Source of the DNA: Paenibacillus thalictri
GTDB lineage: Bacteria > Bacillota > Bacilli > Paenibacillales > NBRC-103111
Reading direction: 5' to 3'
Assembly: GCF_004307995.1 (NCBI RefSeq)
Contig: NZ_SIRE01000033.1
Coordinates: 1 to 64,000 of the forward strand
Length of the DNA stretch: 64,000 bases
Below, piece by piece: positions 15,721 through 24,359 of this stretch (position 1 is its first letter; the number at the start of each line of letters is the position of its first letter). The position numbers were made by a program, and so were the translations under genes. The notes below the pieces were generated by a model. That model saw only the letters and a list, made by a program, of their open reading frames with translations, made no database searches and was not told the origin of the DNA.

Positions 15721-17331
15721 ATGAAACGGTTGAGAAAACCTCTTATTATGTGTGTAGCGGCAGGAACGGCGGCAGCCCTGCTTTTGAGCGCTTGCTCGAA
15801 TAACCAATCGCAAGAAGGCGGCAGCAAAGCCGACGAAAACAAGAAACCCGAAATTACCGTTATGGCTTTTGATTACGGTAACGTGCCTCAAGAAGAAGGA
15901 ACGATGGAGAAAAACCGGTGGGTGGATTGGATCAATCAGAATGCGCCGGTGCATGTGAAGTTTGTCTCGATTCCGCGAACGGAATCCGCTCAAAAATTGA
16001 ATGTTTTGTTTGCCTCCGGAAATGCGCCGGATCTGATCATTGACTACGATAAAAATTTACTAAACAGCTTTTACACACAAAACCAGCTGTTGCCTCTGGA
16101 TGATCTTATTAAAAAAGACAGCCCTTATTACCAAGGCATTTTGCAAAAATATCCGACGTTGGCGAAATTGGGGAAACAGAGTGACGGGAAAATATATAAA
16201 ATCGGCAAGGTGAACGGAACCGATGTCAATGTTGCTATGTATATCCGGGCGGATTGGCTAAAAAAACTTCATTTGGACATGCCCAAAACACCCGAGGATT
16301 TGTTTAACGTCGCCAAGGCGTTTGCCGAACAGGACCCGGACGGCAACGGTAAGAAAGATACATATGGTGTTGCGCTCAGCAGTTTTGGCAGCATGATCGA
16401 TACGATGTTTCAGAATGTCGACTGGGTATTGGAAAATGGCGAGTTGACGCATGATTGGCAGCGGGCGAAAGCGGCAGCTGATTACAAGAAGAAATTGTTT
16501 GACGCCGGCGTTACGGATAAGGACTATTTAGTCGACGCTAACGGGAAAAAAGCCGAGCAGGATTGGATGAAAGGCAAATTAGGCATTTGGAGCGCTACGT
16601 TCAGATTATCGTCTTACCAGGACTTTAAGAAAAACAATCCGGACGGAGAGGTCGCGATTCTTCCTATGCCAGGCACCCAATTTGGTCATTTCAGCCCGGA
16701 AGCGACTTCGCCTTTTGCCGTAAACGGAGTAATTAACCGTAGTGCGAAAAATCCTGATGCCATTATGAAATACCTCGATTGGGTGCTCAATCCGGCCAAT
16801 TCAACGACATTGAAGTATGGTCTTGAAGGCGTGCACTGGAAAAAGGGGCCTAGCGGCTGCCCAACGCCTATTGACAAGGATAAGTCCGCCAAAGAAGTTG
16901 GCTATACCCAAGGATATTGGGTTCTCCATTCCAAATTTGCAGAAGGAACATGCGGGACGGTGGCAGGACCATTGGATACGGGCGACCCGATGCAAAAGAT
17001 TTTCCTGGATCTTTACAATACGGCTAAGAAGGAGTATGTAACACCGGAACGTCCAATGGCTTACCTCATTGACAACAACAACTCCCCCGCGCTGCCGCCG
17101 GATCTGCTCACGATCCAAACCAATGCGATGAAGGCGGTTCAAGATCTCTGGAACAAGGCCATCGTAAGCGGAGGCACGTACACGACAGAACAATCCCTTA
17201 AAGAAGCCCAGGATTTGTGGAAAAAATCGGGTGGGGATAAAGTGGATGAATGGATGAAAAAGTATTTTGCGGACAACAAGATGAATATCGTGACTACGAA
17301 GGAATGGTACGACACTGTTGTCGAGAAATAA
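15721..17331 (+). CDS. Extracellular sugar-binding lipoprotein of the ABC transporter
   Basis: A 536-residue lipoprotein: signal peptide with lipobox LSAC (Cys25), then a two-lobed binding fold of the large LipO/AlgQ type. A calcium-binding-like loop DPDGNGKKDTYG lies near residue 205, as in alginate-binding relatives. W-rich segments (DWVLENG, VHWKKGP) fit sugar stacking. It is third in the operon with the two permeases, 32 bp after the second one. The ligand is not evident; the adjoining oxidoreductase, isomerase and GH28-like genes suggest a plant cell-wall oligosaccharide. Confidence 0.9.
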   Translation: MKRLRKPLIMCVAAGTAAALLLSACSNNQSQEGGSKADENKKPEITVMAFDYGNVPQEEGTMEKNRWVDWINQNAPVHVKFVSIPRTESAQKLNVLFASGNAPDLIIDYDKNLLNSFYTQNQLLPLDDLIKKDSPYYQGILQKYPTLAKLGKQSDGKIYKIGKVNGTDVNVAMYIRADWLKKLHLDMPKTPEDLFNVAKAFAEQDPDGNGKKDTYGVALSSFGSMIDTMFQNVDWVLENGELTHDWQRAKAAADYKKKLFDAGVTDKDYLVDANGKKAEQDWMKGKLGIWSATFRLSSYQDFKKNNPDGEVAILPMPGTQFGHFSPEATSPFAVNGVINRSAKNPDAIMKYLDWVLNPANSTTLKYGLEGVHWKKGPSGCPTPIDKDKSAKEVGYTQGYWVLHSKFAEGTCGTVAGPLDTGDPMQKIFLDLYNTAKKEYVTPERPMAYLIDNNNSPALPPDLLTIQTNAMKAVQDLWNKAIVSGGTYTTEQSLKEAQDLWKKSGGDKVDEWMKKYFADNKMNIVTTKEWYDTVVEK

Positions 17332-17355
17332 ACCAATCGAAAGAGGGAAAACAAA

Positions 17356-18447
17356 ATGACGAATCAAGAAGTAGGATATGCGGTAGTTGGCTTGGGTGTC
17401 GGCAAATCACATGTTCGGAGTGCCGTGAAAGCGAAGGGATGCGGATTTGTTGCTATTTGTGACCTTGACGAAGAGCTTCTCAACCGTGTAGGTGATGAAT
17501 GCAACATTTCGCCGGAGAACCGTTACACCAGTTATGAACTGCTGTTAACCCGGCCGGACATCGATGTCGTGAGTGTATGTACACCAAGCGGCATGCACCG
17601 CGACCATGCCATTATGGCGCTTGCGGCAGGCAAACATGTGTTAGTGGAAAAACCTCTTGAAATCCAACTGGATAAGATCAACGACATTTTAGCCGCTGCT
17701 GAAAAAGCAGGCAAATATGTAGGTTGTGTTTTCCAGAACCGTTTGAGCCCCGGCAACAAAAAAATAAAAGAAACGATTGATAGCGGCAGACTTGGCAAGC
17801 TAATCACGGCCAATTTTCATGTGAAATGGTTTCGAAACGACGAATATTATGCCAAAAACGGGGGATGGAGAGGAACGTGGGCGATGGATGGCGGCGGGGC
17901 CATCATGAATCAATCCGTACATACCATCGACTTGATGCAGTGGATGCTGGGACCTGTCAAGAGTGTTTTTGCCAAAGCCGGAGCTTACAATCACAACATC
18001 GAGACAGAAGACACCGCAGTAGCGGTCATCCAATTCGAAAACGGCGCGATCGGCACCTTTATTGGCACAACCTGCGCATATCCGGGACTTGAGGTTCTTG
18101 TACAGGTGCATGGCACCACAGGAACCGTTTATGCCAGCAATGCAAATATCGAAACATACAAGCTTGCGGATGACACGGAAAGAACAGAAGAAGCTCGGGT
18201 GCTAAGTGAATTTGGGAAACAAGAGAAGAAGAGCGGCGGAGCGGACCCTGCGGCAATTTCCACAACCGGCCATGCCGGGCAAATACAGGACATGATTTTG
18301 GCAGTAGGGGAAAATCGTCCGCCTATGATTCAAGGAAAAGAAGGTTACGCGGCGGTTGAAATTATTCTTGCGATTTACGAATCCGCACGGACAGGCAAAG
18401 AAGTGTTTCTTCCGCTGGTCCAATCCAACACAGCGGCAAGGAGTTAA
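17356..18447 (+). CDS. Gfo/Idh/MocA-family oxidoreductase
   Basis: A 363-residue NAD(P)-dependent sugar or inositol-type dehydrogenase. The N-terminal Rossmann fold has VVGLGVGKSHVRSAVKAKG; the catalytic-region motif EKPLEI (EKP) is near residue 100. The C-terminal substrate domain carries GGAIMNQSVHTIDLMQWMLG with the likely catalytic His. It lies 24 bp after the binding-protein gene and just before a TIM-barrel isomerase. Such pairs oxidise and rearrange sugars released from imported oligosaccharides. The exact substrate is unknown. Confidence 0.9.
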   Translation: MTNQEVGYAVVGLGVGKSHVRSAVKAKGCGFVAICDLDEELLNRVGDECNISPENRYTSYELLLTRPDIDVVSVCTPSGMHRDHAIMALAAGKHVLVEKPLEIQLDKINDILAAAEKAGKYVGCVFQNRLSPGNKKIKETIDSGRLGKLITANFHVKWFRNDEYYAKNGGWRGTWAMDGGGAIMNQSVHTIDLMQWMLGPVKSVFAKAGAYNHNIETEDTAVAVIQFENGAIGTFIGTTCAYPGLEVLVQVHGTTGTVYASNANIETYKLADDTERTEEARVLSEFGKQEKKSGGADPAAISTTGHAGQIQDMILAVGENRPPMIQGKEGYAAVEIILAIYESARTGKEVFLPLVQSNTAARS

Positions 18448-18451
18448 CCCA

Positions 18452-19306
18452 ATGGTAAAATTCGGATGTTGTTTGCAGGGCGCTTCTTTTGTACTTCAGG
18501 CTGGAGACGATAACTCCATCAGCAACGACCCGTTTCATCGGTTGAAAGACAACTTGGCGCTGCTGTTAGAACATAACTATGATTTCGCAGAGTTGACCGT
18601 TGGAACGTTGATGGGTGTGCCGGAAGACGACTTTCCAAATTGGGTGCACATGATACAAGCATCCGGTATCGACGTCCCGGTGTTAAACAGCTTTATTCCT
18701 CGTACGATCAAGCTGACCGGTCCAGACGTAAATAAAGATGCCATCGAAAATTATTTAAAGATTGCCTTCGCTAGAGTGAAGGCAATCGGAGCAACAACCA
18801 TTGTTTTCGGGAGCGGCGGTGCCCGTTCGTTCCCTGAAGGTTTCTCAAAGTCTGAAGCTGTGCGGCAGGTTTCCGCTTTTCTGCAAATGTGCAGTCATTA
18901 TGCGGCTCAATACAGTATTCATGTTGTCATAGAGCCGTTAAACCGCAAGGAAAGCAATGTGATTAACACAGTAGCCGAGGCTTTGGAGCTTGCGAAGGAA
19001 CTGCGTTTGCCTTATATTTCCGTGTTGGCCGATTCGTATCATATGCTCGAAGAACAAGAAAACTTAAGTGTGCTTTCAGATGCTGTTGCCTCCGGACTTC
19101 TCACACATGTCCACATTGCAGATCGCGGTAGAGTATTTCCGGGGCTTCCTGCGCCGGACGGGATGGATTTCCGCGCCTTTTTTCAAGAGCTCCATAAATC
19201 GGGGTACGAGGGACGAATCTCTGCGGAGTGCCGATCTGATGATTTTTCCGTTAACAGCAAACGATCATTGGATTATGTAAGAACCTTGTGGGCTTCTCTA
19301 TCCTAA
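18452..19306 (+). CDS. Sugar phosphate isomerase/epimerase-like TIM-barrel protein
   Basis: A 284-residue protein of the AP-endonuclease-2/xylose-isomerase-like family. Barrel strands carry the metal-ligand motifs FAELTVGT, VVIEPLNRKESN (Glu), SVLADSYHM (Asp and His), THVHIADRGR (His) and GRISAECRSDD (Glu), enough for a divalent-metal isomerase or epimerase site. ATG 18452 is preceded by AAGGAG at the end of the oxidoreductase gene (4-bp gap), so the two are coupled. It likely epimerises or isomerises the product of the neighbouring dehydrogenase. Confidence 0.88.
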   Translation: MVKFGCCLQGASFVLQAGDDNSISNDPFHRLKDNLALLLEHNYDFAELTVGTLMGVPEDDFPNWVHMIQASGIDVPVLNSFIPRTIKLTGPDVNKDAIENYLKIAFARVKAIGATTIVFGSGGARSFPEGFSKSEAVRQVSAFLQMCSHYAAQYSIHVVIEPLNRKESNVINTVAEALELAKELRLPYISVLADSYHMLEEQENLSVLSDAVASGLLTHVHIADRGRVFPGLPAPDGMDFRAFFQELHKSGYEGRISAECRSDDFSVNSKRSLDYVRTLWASLS

Positions 19307-19323
19307 GAAGAAGGTGAAAAAAG

Positions 19324-20466
19324 ATGTCGGTATCTTTTCAGATAAAATTACACGCGGGTCATCATGACCGCGATTATTGTCCTGTTGCGTTCCAACTGGA
19401 TAAACACAATGTGTTGCTGCAAGGTGCTGCTTTGAATTCATTCGTTATGAAGGATGAGCAAGGCGGCGTTACCCCGGTACAAGTAAGAGCGGCCGGCGAT
19501 GATGTTCATTTTCATTTTGTAGTCGAGCATCTGGCCAAAGGCGAAAGCCGTACGTATAAGATCGAATCCGAAGCGGCCCGGCCAAAGGCCGCGGTTTCCG
19601 GCGTGGAATTTATCCATGAACATTCGCAGAAAGTGGATGTGTTGATCGGGGGCAGTTATTTTACCTCTTATGTCTATGATTCTTCCTTTGCCAAGCCATA
19701 CCTTGGCCCCATGATCGGCCCTTATGGCGATAGTTATACCCGGCTCGATTTCGAAACTACGGAACATAAGCATCATCGCTCGCTTTGGCTGGCTATCGGC
19801 GATGTGAACGGAATTGACATGTGGAATGAACCGGCGGAGCGGTACGGCAGACAGCTTCATCAAAAATTTGCTGAAGTGATTGACGGGCCCGTATGCGGTG
19901 TCATTACAGCGCACAATGTATGGACGAGCTTTAATAGAAAACCGCAAATCGATGAGGTCCGTACAATCACTTTATACAACACGCCGGCGGGCGAACGAAT
20001 CATCGATTTGGATGTGACGTTTACTGCAAGTTACGGCCAGGTTGAATTTGGCGCTACCAAAGAAGCGGGACCGCTTGGCATCCGTGTGGCCGAATCTATG
20101 AATGTAAATAACGGCGGCGTTATTGTGAACTCATACGGGTCTGTCAACGAACCTGAATGTTGGGGGAAACGGGCGGAATGGTGTGATTACTTCGGTGAGG
20201 TGGGAGGACATACGCTTGGTATTGCCGCATTTGACCATCCGGACAATGAACAATTTCCGACCTATTGGCATATTCGCAACGGCGGCTTGCTTGCAGCCAA
20301 CAATTTCTACTTTAACGGCGGCAAATTAATCAAGCCAAAGGAAACCGTAAGGTATCGATATCGGGTATATTTCCATGAAGGGGATACCCAAGCAAGCAGA
20401 GTCGCTAACAAATATCAGGACTACCTTCATCCGCCGCAGGTGGAAATCGTCACACCACCGCTATAA
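19324..20466 (+). CDS. DUF6807 / PmoA-like protein
   Basis: A 380-residue protein of the family annotated as PmoA-like or DUF6807. Recognised landmarks are YTRLDFETTEHKHHRSLWLA (His-rich), VWTSFNRKPQIDEVRTITLY, GPLGIRVAESMN, WCDYFGEVGGHTLGIAAFDH and the final PPQVEIV. The name comes from weak similarity to a methane oxygenase subunit, and there is no reason to expect such an activity. In Bacteroidota and Paenibacillus these genes sit in sugar-utilisation operons beside Gfo/Idh/MocA dehydrogenases and isomerases, as here. The gene ends the transporter operon. No signal peptide is present. Confidence 0.8.
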   Translation: MSVSFQIKLHAGHHDRDYCPVAFQLDKHNVLLQGAALNSFVMKDEQGGVTPVQVRAAGDDVHFHFVVEHLAKGESRTYKIESEAARPKAAVSGVEFIHEHSQKVDVLIGGSYFTSYVYDSSFAKPYLGPMIGPYGDSYTRLDFETTEHKHHRSLWLAIGDVNGIDMWNEPAERYGRQLHQKFAEVIDGPVCGVITAHNVWTSFNRKPQIDEVRTITLYNTPAGERIIDLDVTFTASYGQVEFGATKEAGPLGIRVAESMNVNNGGVIVNSYGSVNEPECWGKRAEWCDYFGEVGGHTLGIAAFDHPDNEQFPTYWHIRNGGLLAANNFYFNGGKLIKPKETVRYRYRVYFHEGDTQASRVANKYQDYLHPPQVEIVTPPL

Positions 20467-20489
20467 CGCTTTCAAAAACGAAGATATGA

Positions 20490-20551
20490 CATAAAAGAAA
20501 CGGAACCAGTACATATTTCTAAATGAATTTATGCGGTATAGTAAATTTACA
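20490..20551 (+). promoter_or_regulatory. Conserved activator-type promoter element, copy B
   Basis: CATAAAAG, dyad AGAAAC (20496-20501) - N13 - ATTTCT (20515-20520), 16 bp, then TATAGT (20537-20542) as -10. Same spacing as copies A and C. A strong ribosome site, AAAGGAG (20557-20563), follows 15 bp after the -10 box, so the transcript would have a very short leader into the beta-helix enzyme gene. Confidence 0.6.
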
Positions 20552-20573
20552 TTTAGAAAGGAGATGTGTTGCA

Positions 20574-22064
20574 ATCGTAATTACTTATACGAAACCGGCT
20601 TATACGACAACAAGCTTGGTTTTCAATTTACATGCAGACGACACCAACGTCTTTGTCGAGCATTTTTTGGACTATCATTATGCTCATTTCTCTTACTCGG
20701 GCACATCTGTACTAACGGTCACGGCAAGCCAGCCAATTACAAGCTTTGATATAAGCCCTCACAGTATGGAAATCACCGGGACTGTAAACGGGAATGAACT
20801 GACTTTCTCAATCGACAATAACGCCGAGAAACCAGCTTATTTGGTTATTCAGATTAATAGCTTGGAGAAGCTGGTAGTTCTGGCTGACCCTTTGGAAAGC
20901 AATGCTCCGCGGTCCTCCGGCGCAGGTATTTATAATATAACCAGCGATCCTTATTATGCGGACAACACGTGGACAAGCGATGTGACCAGCATTATCCAAC
21001 AGGCGATTGATGATGCATCCGCCGCAGGAGGAGGGACAGTTTATGTGCCCGAAGGTGTATATAAAGTAAAGGATATTCTTTACATCAAGAGCAATGTCAC
21101 CTTGTACCTGCAGGGTGGGGCGGTCATAAAGTCAAATCCCGACAGAACCCTATATGAGCATACGACCAGCAGCGAGGGGAAAATATTTATTGAACCGATG
21201 ATAAGGATCGACCACGCGCCCAATTCCAACATATTGGGGCGTGGCGTGCTGGACGCGAGCGGTATCGCGATCATGGATACAGACCGTGCGTCAGCAACTT
21301 ATCTCGGATATAGAAGAAACGTCATTGTAGGCAACTTCTCCAATCAGGTAACGATCGAGGGCATCATCATAAAGGACTCAACAACGTGGACAATTAACGG
21401 GATTCAAGGCGGCGATGGATTTACGGTAAGACACGTCAAGATAATCAATCATAAAAATGCGGATCAGTACAAAATCATGAATGACGGTATCGATCTATGT
21501 GGAACAAGAAATGCCGTCGCGGAAAAAAACTTTGTCATGACCGTAGACGATGCCTTATGTGCGAAATCCACAATCAATGACTTTGCCATGTATAATGTGC
21601 GTTTCAAAAACAATATTGTATTTTCGTCTTGTGCGGGCCTGAAAGCGGGCTTACAGTCATGGAGCCCTATGTATGATGTATGGTTTGAAAATAACGACGT
21701 CGTTCAGGCGCGGCGTGGAATAGTGGTAGAAGCGACTGCGGGGACGCAGCTGATGAGTGATATCCATTTTGTAAATACAAGAGTGGAAGGCTACGTATTT
21801 ACTTCCATGGGTAAAAGTATTCCTGTAGAAATAGAAGCGAAAACCGCACCCATAACAAATGTATATATAGACGGCGCTTTATTCGAGAAAGCAGCGGTTC
21901 ATCCGATCACGATCTCCGGCTCAAGCAGCACAAATACGGTAACGAATGTTGCATTAGCAGAATTGAGCATCTGCGGGGATGCCATCACGAATGTCCCGGA
22001 CAAACGAATCATTGAGGGCAGCCATGCGGCGGGTTTCTCGGTTTCCGCACGGAATAAAGCTTGA
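20574..22064 (+). CDS. Right-handed beta-helix enzyme, GH28-like (endopolygalacturonase-related)
   Basis: About 500 residues. An N-terminal beta-sandwich of about 110 residues is followed by a pectate-lyase-3/GH28-type beta helix (IIQQAIDDASAAGGGTVYVP, VTLYLQGGAVIKS, GRGVLDASG). The central motifs resemble the GH28 site: NDGID for NTD and VTVDDALCAKS for the DD pair. The GHG motif is absent, replaced by a GLKAGLQSW region. No signal peptide is seen, so it should act inside the cell on imported oligomers such as oligogalacturonides. The start is unresolved: ATG 20523 lies inside the promoter, and after AAAGGAG (20557-20563) only ATC 20574 or ATT 20580 begins the frame. An indel or a non-canonical start is implied. 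Confidence 0.7.
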   Translation: MVITYTKPAYTTTSLVFNLHADDTNVFVEHFLDYHYAHFSYSGTSVLTVTASQPITSFDISPHSMEITGTVNGNELTFSIDNNAEKPAYLVIQINSLEKLVVLADPLESNAPRSSGAGIYNITSDPYYADNTWTSDVTSIIQQAIDDASAAGGGTVYVPEGVYKVKDILYIKSNVTLYLQGGAVIKSNPDRTLYEHTTSSEGKIFIEPMIRIDHAPNSNILGRGVLDASGIAIMDTDRASATYLGYRRNVIVGNFSNQVTIEGIIIKDSTTWTINGIQGGDGFTVRHVKIINHKNADQYKIMNDGIDLCGTRNAVAEKNFVMTVDDALCAKSTINDFAMYNVRFKNNIVFSSCAGLKAGLQSWSPMYDVWFENNDVVQARRGIVVEATAGTQLMSDIHFVNTRVEGYVFTSMGKSIPVEIEAKTAPITNVYIDGALFEKAAVHPITISGSSSTNTVTNVALAELSICGDAITNVPDKRIIEGSHAAGFSVSARNKA

Positions 22065-22367
22065 ACTGCTACCGGTAATCATGAGAGGCGATCTGGCTGT
22101 CGCGGTCGGAATATGCAGCACCTTTCCGGCGGACCGCTGGGGCCGTGAGCCTGCCTTATCGCTTGCGTTTGCAGCACTAGCTTGGCTGGTGCTGCAACGA
22201 TTTCCGGCTCTCCTCTCCTCCAAACTTTCTCATTCATCCGTAAAATGTATCGTCCTTGATCTTCAGTCCGCGGGTTACTTCCGTTATTGCCTCGAGTACC
22301 TCCTTCTTAATCAATGACTTATTAAAAATCCCCAACATTGCCCTTGAAAAAACTTAAAAATGACCTT
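22065..22367. other. Intergenic region with a hairpin
   Basis: No gene is supported. TTGCAGCAC (22169-22177) and GTGCTGCAA (22189-22197) form a perfect 9-bp stem with an 11-nt loop, but no U run follows. It may be the 3' end of the beta-helix enzyme transcript. Confidence 0.35.
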
Positions 22368-22419
22368 TTGTTTTATTAACTTCCTTTAAGTATAGTAGCA
22401 TGTGAACGCATACGTTCAC
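22368..22419 (+). promoter_or_regulatory. Promoter with palindromic operator for the YesM/YesN unit
   Basis: TTGTTT (22368-22373), 17 bp, TATAGT (22391-22396). Immediately downstream, GTGAACG (22402-22408) and CGTTCAC (22413-22419) form a perfect palindrome around CATA, covering the expected transcription start. That placement suits repression. The binding protein is unknown. Confidence 0.6.
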
Positions 22420-22499
22420 CACTTAAGATACTTCGGTAACATCGATGCATCAAGGCATGTATAATGATAAGTAAAGATGTTAGAAGAGGAAGGTTTTAC

Positions 22500-24317
22500 A
22501 TGGGGTGCAGCAAATTTCTCCGAAACGCAATGACAAAGTTAAAAAACATGAAGCTCCAAAGCAAATTTATGGCAGGTTACCTCATTGCATGTGCGTTTCC
22601 GTTGCTGGTGGTGAGCAGTATCATTTACAGTCAATCGGCAGCAGGTTTGGAGGATTCTTCGCAGGAGTTCGCGGCGTTGTACACATCCCAGATTGAGAAT
22701 TCGTTAAATGAATTCATGAAGGAATATGACAAAGTAACCAAGTCCATACTCGTGGATAATGAGCTGATTTCCAAGCTTGGGGAAGAGCATGATGTGTCGA
22801 TGGATGAGTACATACTTCAGAAGTTATCTGTTCAACGGGTGCTGATGCGGGTTGCTTTGCTTAAACCGGAGATCAATAATGTCATACTGATTAGCCGCGA
22901 TAATAGCGTCTATCAATATACGAATACAAGCAGCACGGTAAGTGAGAGCGCCTTGTTGTCACAAGCATGGTACAAGCAGGTACGCAGCTCGGAGGATACT
23001 TTTTTTATTACAGGGTTACATGATCGTTCATATTATGAGGATAAAGGGAAGGGTGCGCTAGTAACAGTAGGCCGGGTATTGCTGAGCTCTGAAGGGGCGT
23101 TCACAGGGGTGCTGCTCATCGACCTGGATCCGTTCACATTGATGGAGCTAAACCACGAGTTTGTCTTGACTAGGGACAAGTACGGCATGAGTGTGATTAT
23201 TAGTAAGCTTTCCGGTGAAACCGTCTATCATTCAGATGCCGCCAGTGGTCGGGTGCCCTGGATGCAGGTGTTAGCAGAAGGAAATGATTTCACTAAAGAC
23301 GTGAGCAACAATGACCAAATTGTGATTTCAGGGAGTACACAATTGGGGAATTTGGTTATTAAGACAGAGATTCCCCGCGAAGCATTACTGCATAAGATCG
23401 AAAGGATTAGGCTGGTCACTGTTATATTGATTATTATCGGTTTTATCATTACCCTATTGATTTCTTTCGGATTAAGCTTAAGAATCACCAAGCCCATCAA
23501 GGCGCTGCGCCGCAGTATGAAGCAGGCAGAAACGGGTCAATATTTGCCGATCGAAAGTATTCAGGCCAATGACGAGATAGGAAGCTTGGTTCGCAGCTAT
23601 AACAAGATGATTGTCGTTATTCGAACTTTGATTGAAGACGTTTACATTGCAGAAATCAAACATCGGAAAGCCAAGTTCCTTGCGCTTCAGAACCAGATTA
23701 ATCCGCACATGTTATACAACACGTTAGAATCGATCCGAATGAAGGCGCTGGTGAAGGAAGAAGAGGAGATCGCTGGGATGATCAAGATTTTGGCGAGAAT
23801 GTTCCGGCTGACTTTGGGAAAGGATGGAAGGCAGAATTCGATAAAGCAGGAAATTGATTATACCATTAATTATTTGCAGCTTCAGAATATACGCTTTGAC
23901 GATCGGTTTCTGCTCGACATCCGTATGCCCGAAGAGATGCTGCAGTGCAGCATTATTCCTCTTGTTTTTCAACCTATTGTGGAGAACAGCATCCTTCATG
24001 GCTTTAAGGGGTATGAAGGGAACATGCATATCGTGATTGAAGGGATGTGGACGGCGGATGGCGGAATTTTGATTCGGATTATGGACGATGGAATCGGTAT
24101 TTCCCAGGAGAAGCAGGAGGAACTGCGTGCAGTGCTAGAGGATGCGGCATTGGATAAATATAAGCTGGAGGAGACGGACAACTTGGAAGGTGAAGGATTA
24201 GGCCTGAAAAATATTGCGGAGCGCGTCAAGCTGCATTACGGGGACCTCTATTATTTGATGATTCGTTCCGGCGAAGACAAGGGAACGACGGTCGAGTTGC
24301 TCATCCCTAAATACTGA
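22500..24317 (+). CDS. YesM-type membrane sensor histidine kinase
   Basis: A 605-residue kinase: TM1 at about 24-46, an extracellular Cache-like domain of about 240 residues, TM2 at about 303-325, HAMP (ITKPIKALRRSMKQAETG), then the His_kinase domain with QNQINPHMLYNTLES (phospho-His403) and HATPase (LVFQPIVENSILHG, MDDGIGIS, GEGLGLKNIAERVKL). Most relatives read PHFLYN; here it is PHMLYN. GAGGAAGG precedes ATG 22500 by about 7 nt; an in-frame ATG at 22464 lacks a site. Its partner regulator, 42 bp downstream, is interrupted by a stop codon. Confidence 0.88.
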   Translation: MGCSKFLRNAMTKLKNMKLQSKFMAGYLIACAFPLLVVSSIIYSQSAAGLEDSSQEFAALYTSQIENSLNEFMKEYDKVTKSILVDNELISKLGEEHDVSMDEYILQKLSVQRVLMRVALLKPEINNVILISRDNSVYQYTNTSSTVSESALLSQAWYKQVRSSEDTFFITGLHDRSYYEDKGKGALVTVGRVLLSSEGAFTGVLLIDLDPFTLMELNHEFVLTRDKYGMSVIISKLSGETVYHSDAASGRVPWMQVLAEGNDFTKDVSNNDQIVISGSTQLGNLVIKTEIPREALLHKIERIRLVTVILIIIGFIITLLISFGLSLRITKPIKALRRSMKQAETGQYLPIESIQANDEIGSLVRSYNKMIVVIRTLIEDVYIAEIKHRKAKFLALQNQINPHMLYNTLESIRMKALVKEEEEIAGMIKILARMFRLTLGKDGRQNSIKQEIDYTINYLQLQNIRFDDRFLLDIRMPEEMLQCSIIPLVFQPIVENSILHGFKGYEGNMHIVIEGMWTADGGILIRIMDDGIGISQEKQEELRAVLEDAALDKYKLEETDNLEGEGLGLKNIAERVKLHYGDLYYLMIRSGEDKGTTVELLIPKY

Positions 24318-24359
24318 GATCTTGTTGTTAGACAGCATGGAACGGGAGGTGTGCCTAAG

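Noticed and set aside
18356-18451. A 32-residue N-terminal extension of the isomerase/epimerase
   Set aside because: It overlaps the previous gene out of frame, while AAGGAG and ATG 18452 match the start of the family fold.
20461-20475. ATAACGCTTTCA as a cre site
   Set aside because: The central CG is out of register with the consensus once the flanking bases are aligned.
22234-22338. A 34-codon reverse-strand frame starting MLGIFNKSLIKKEVLEAITE
   Set aside because: Weak ribosome site, no recognised family and no transcriptional context; cannot be told from chance.
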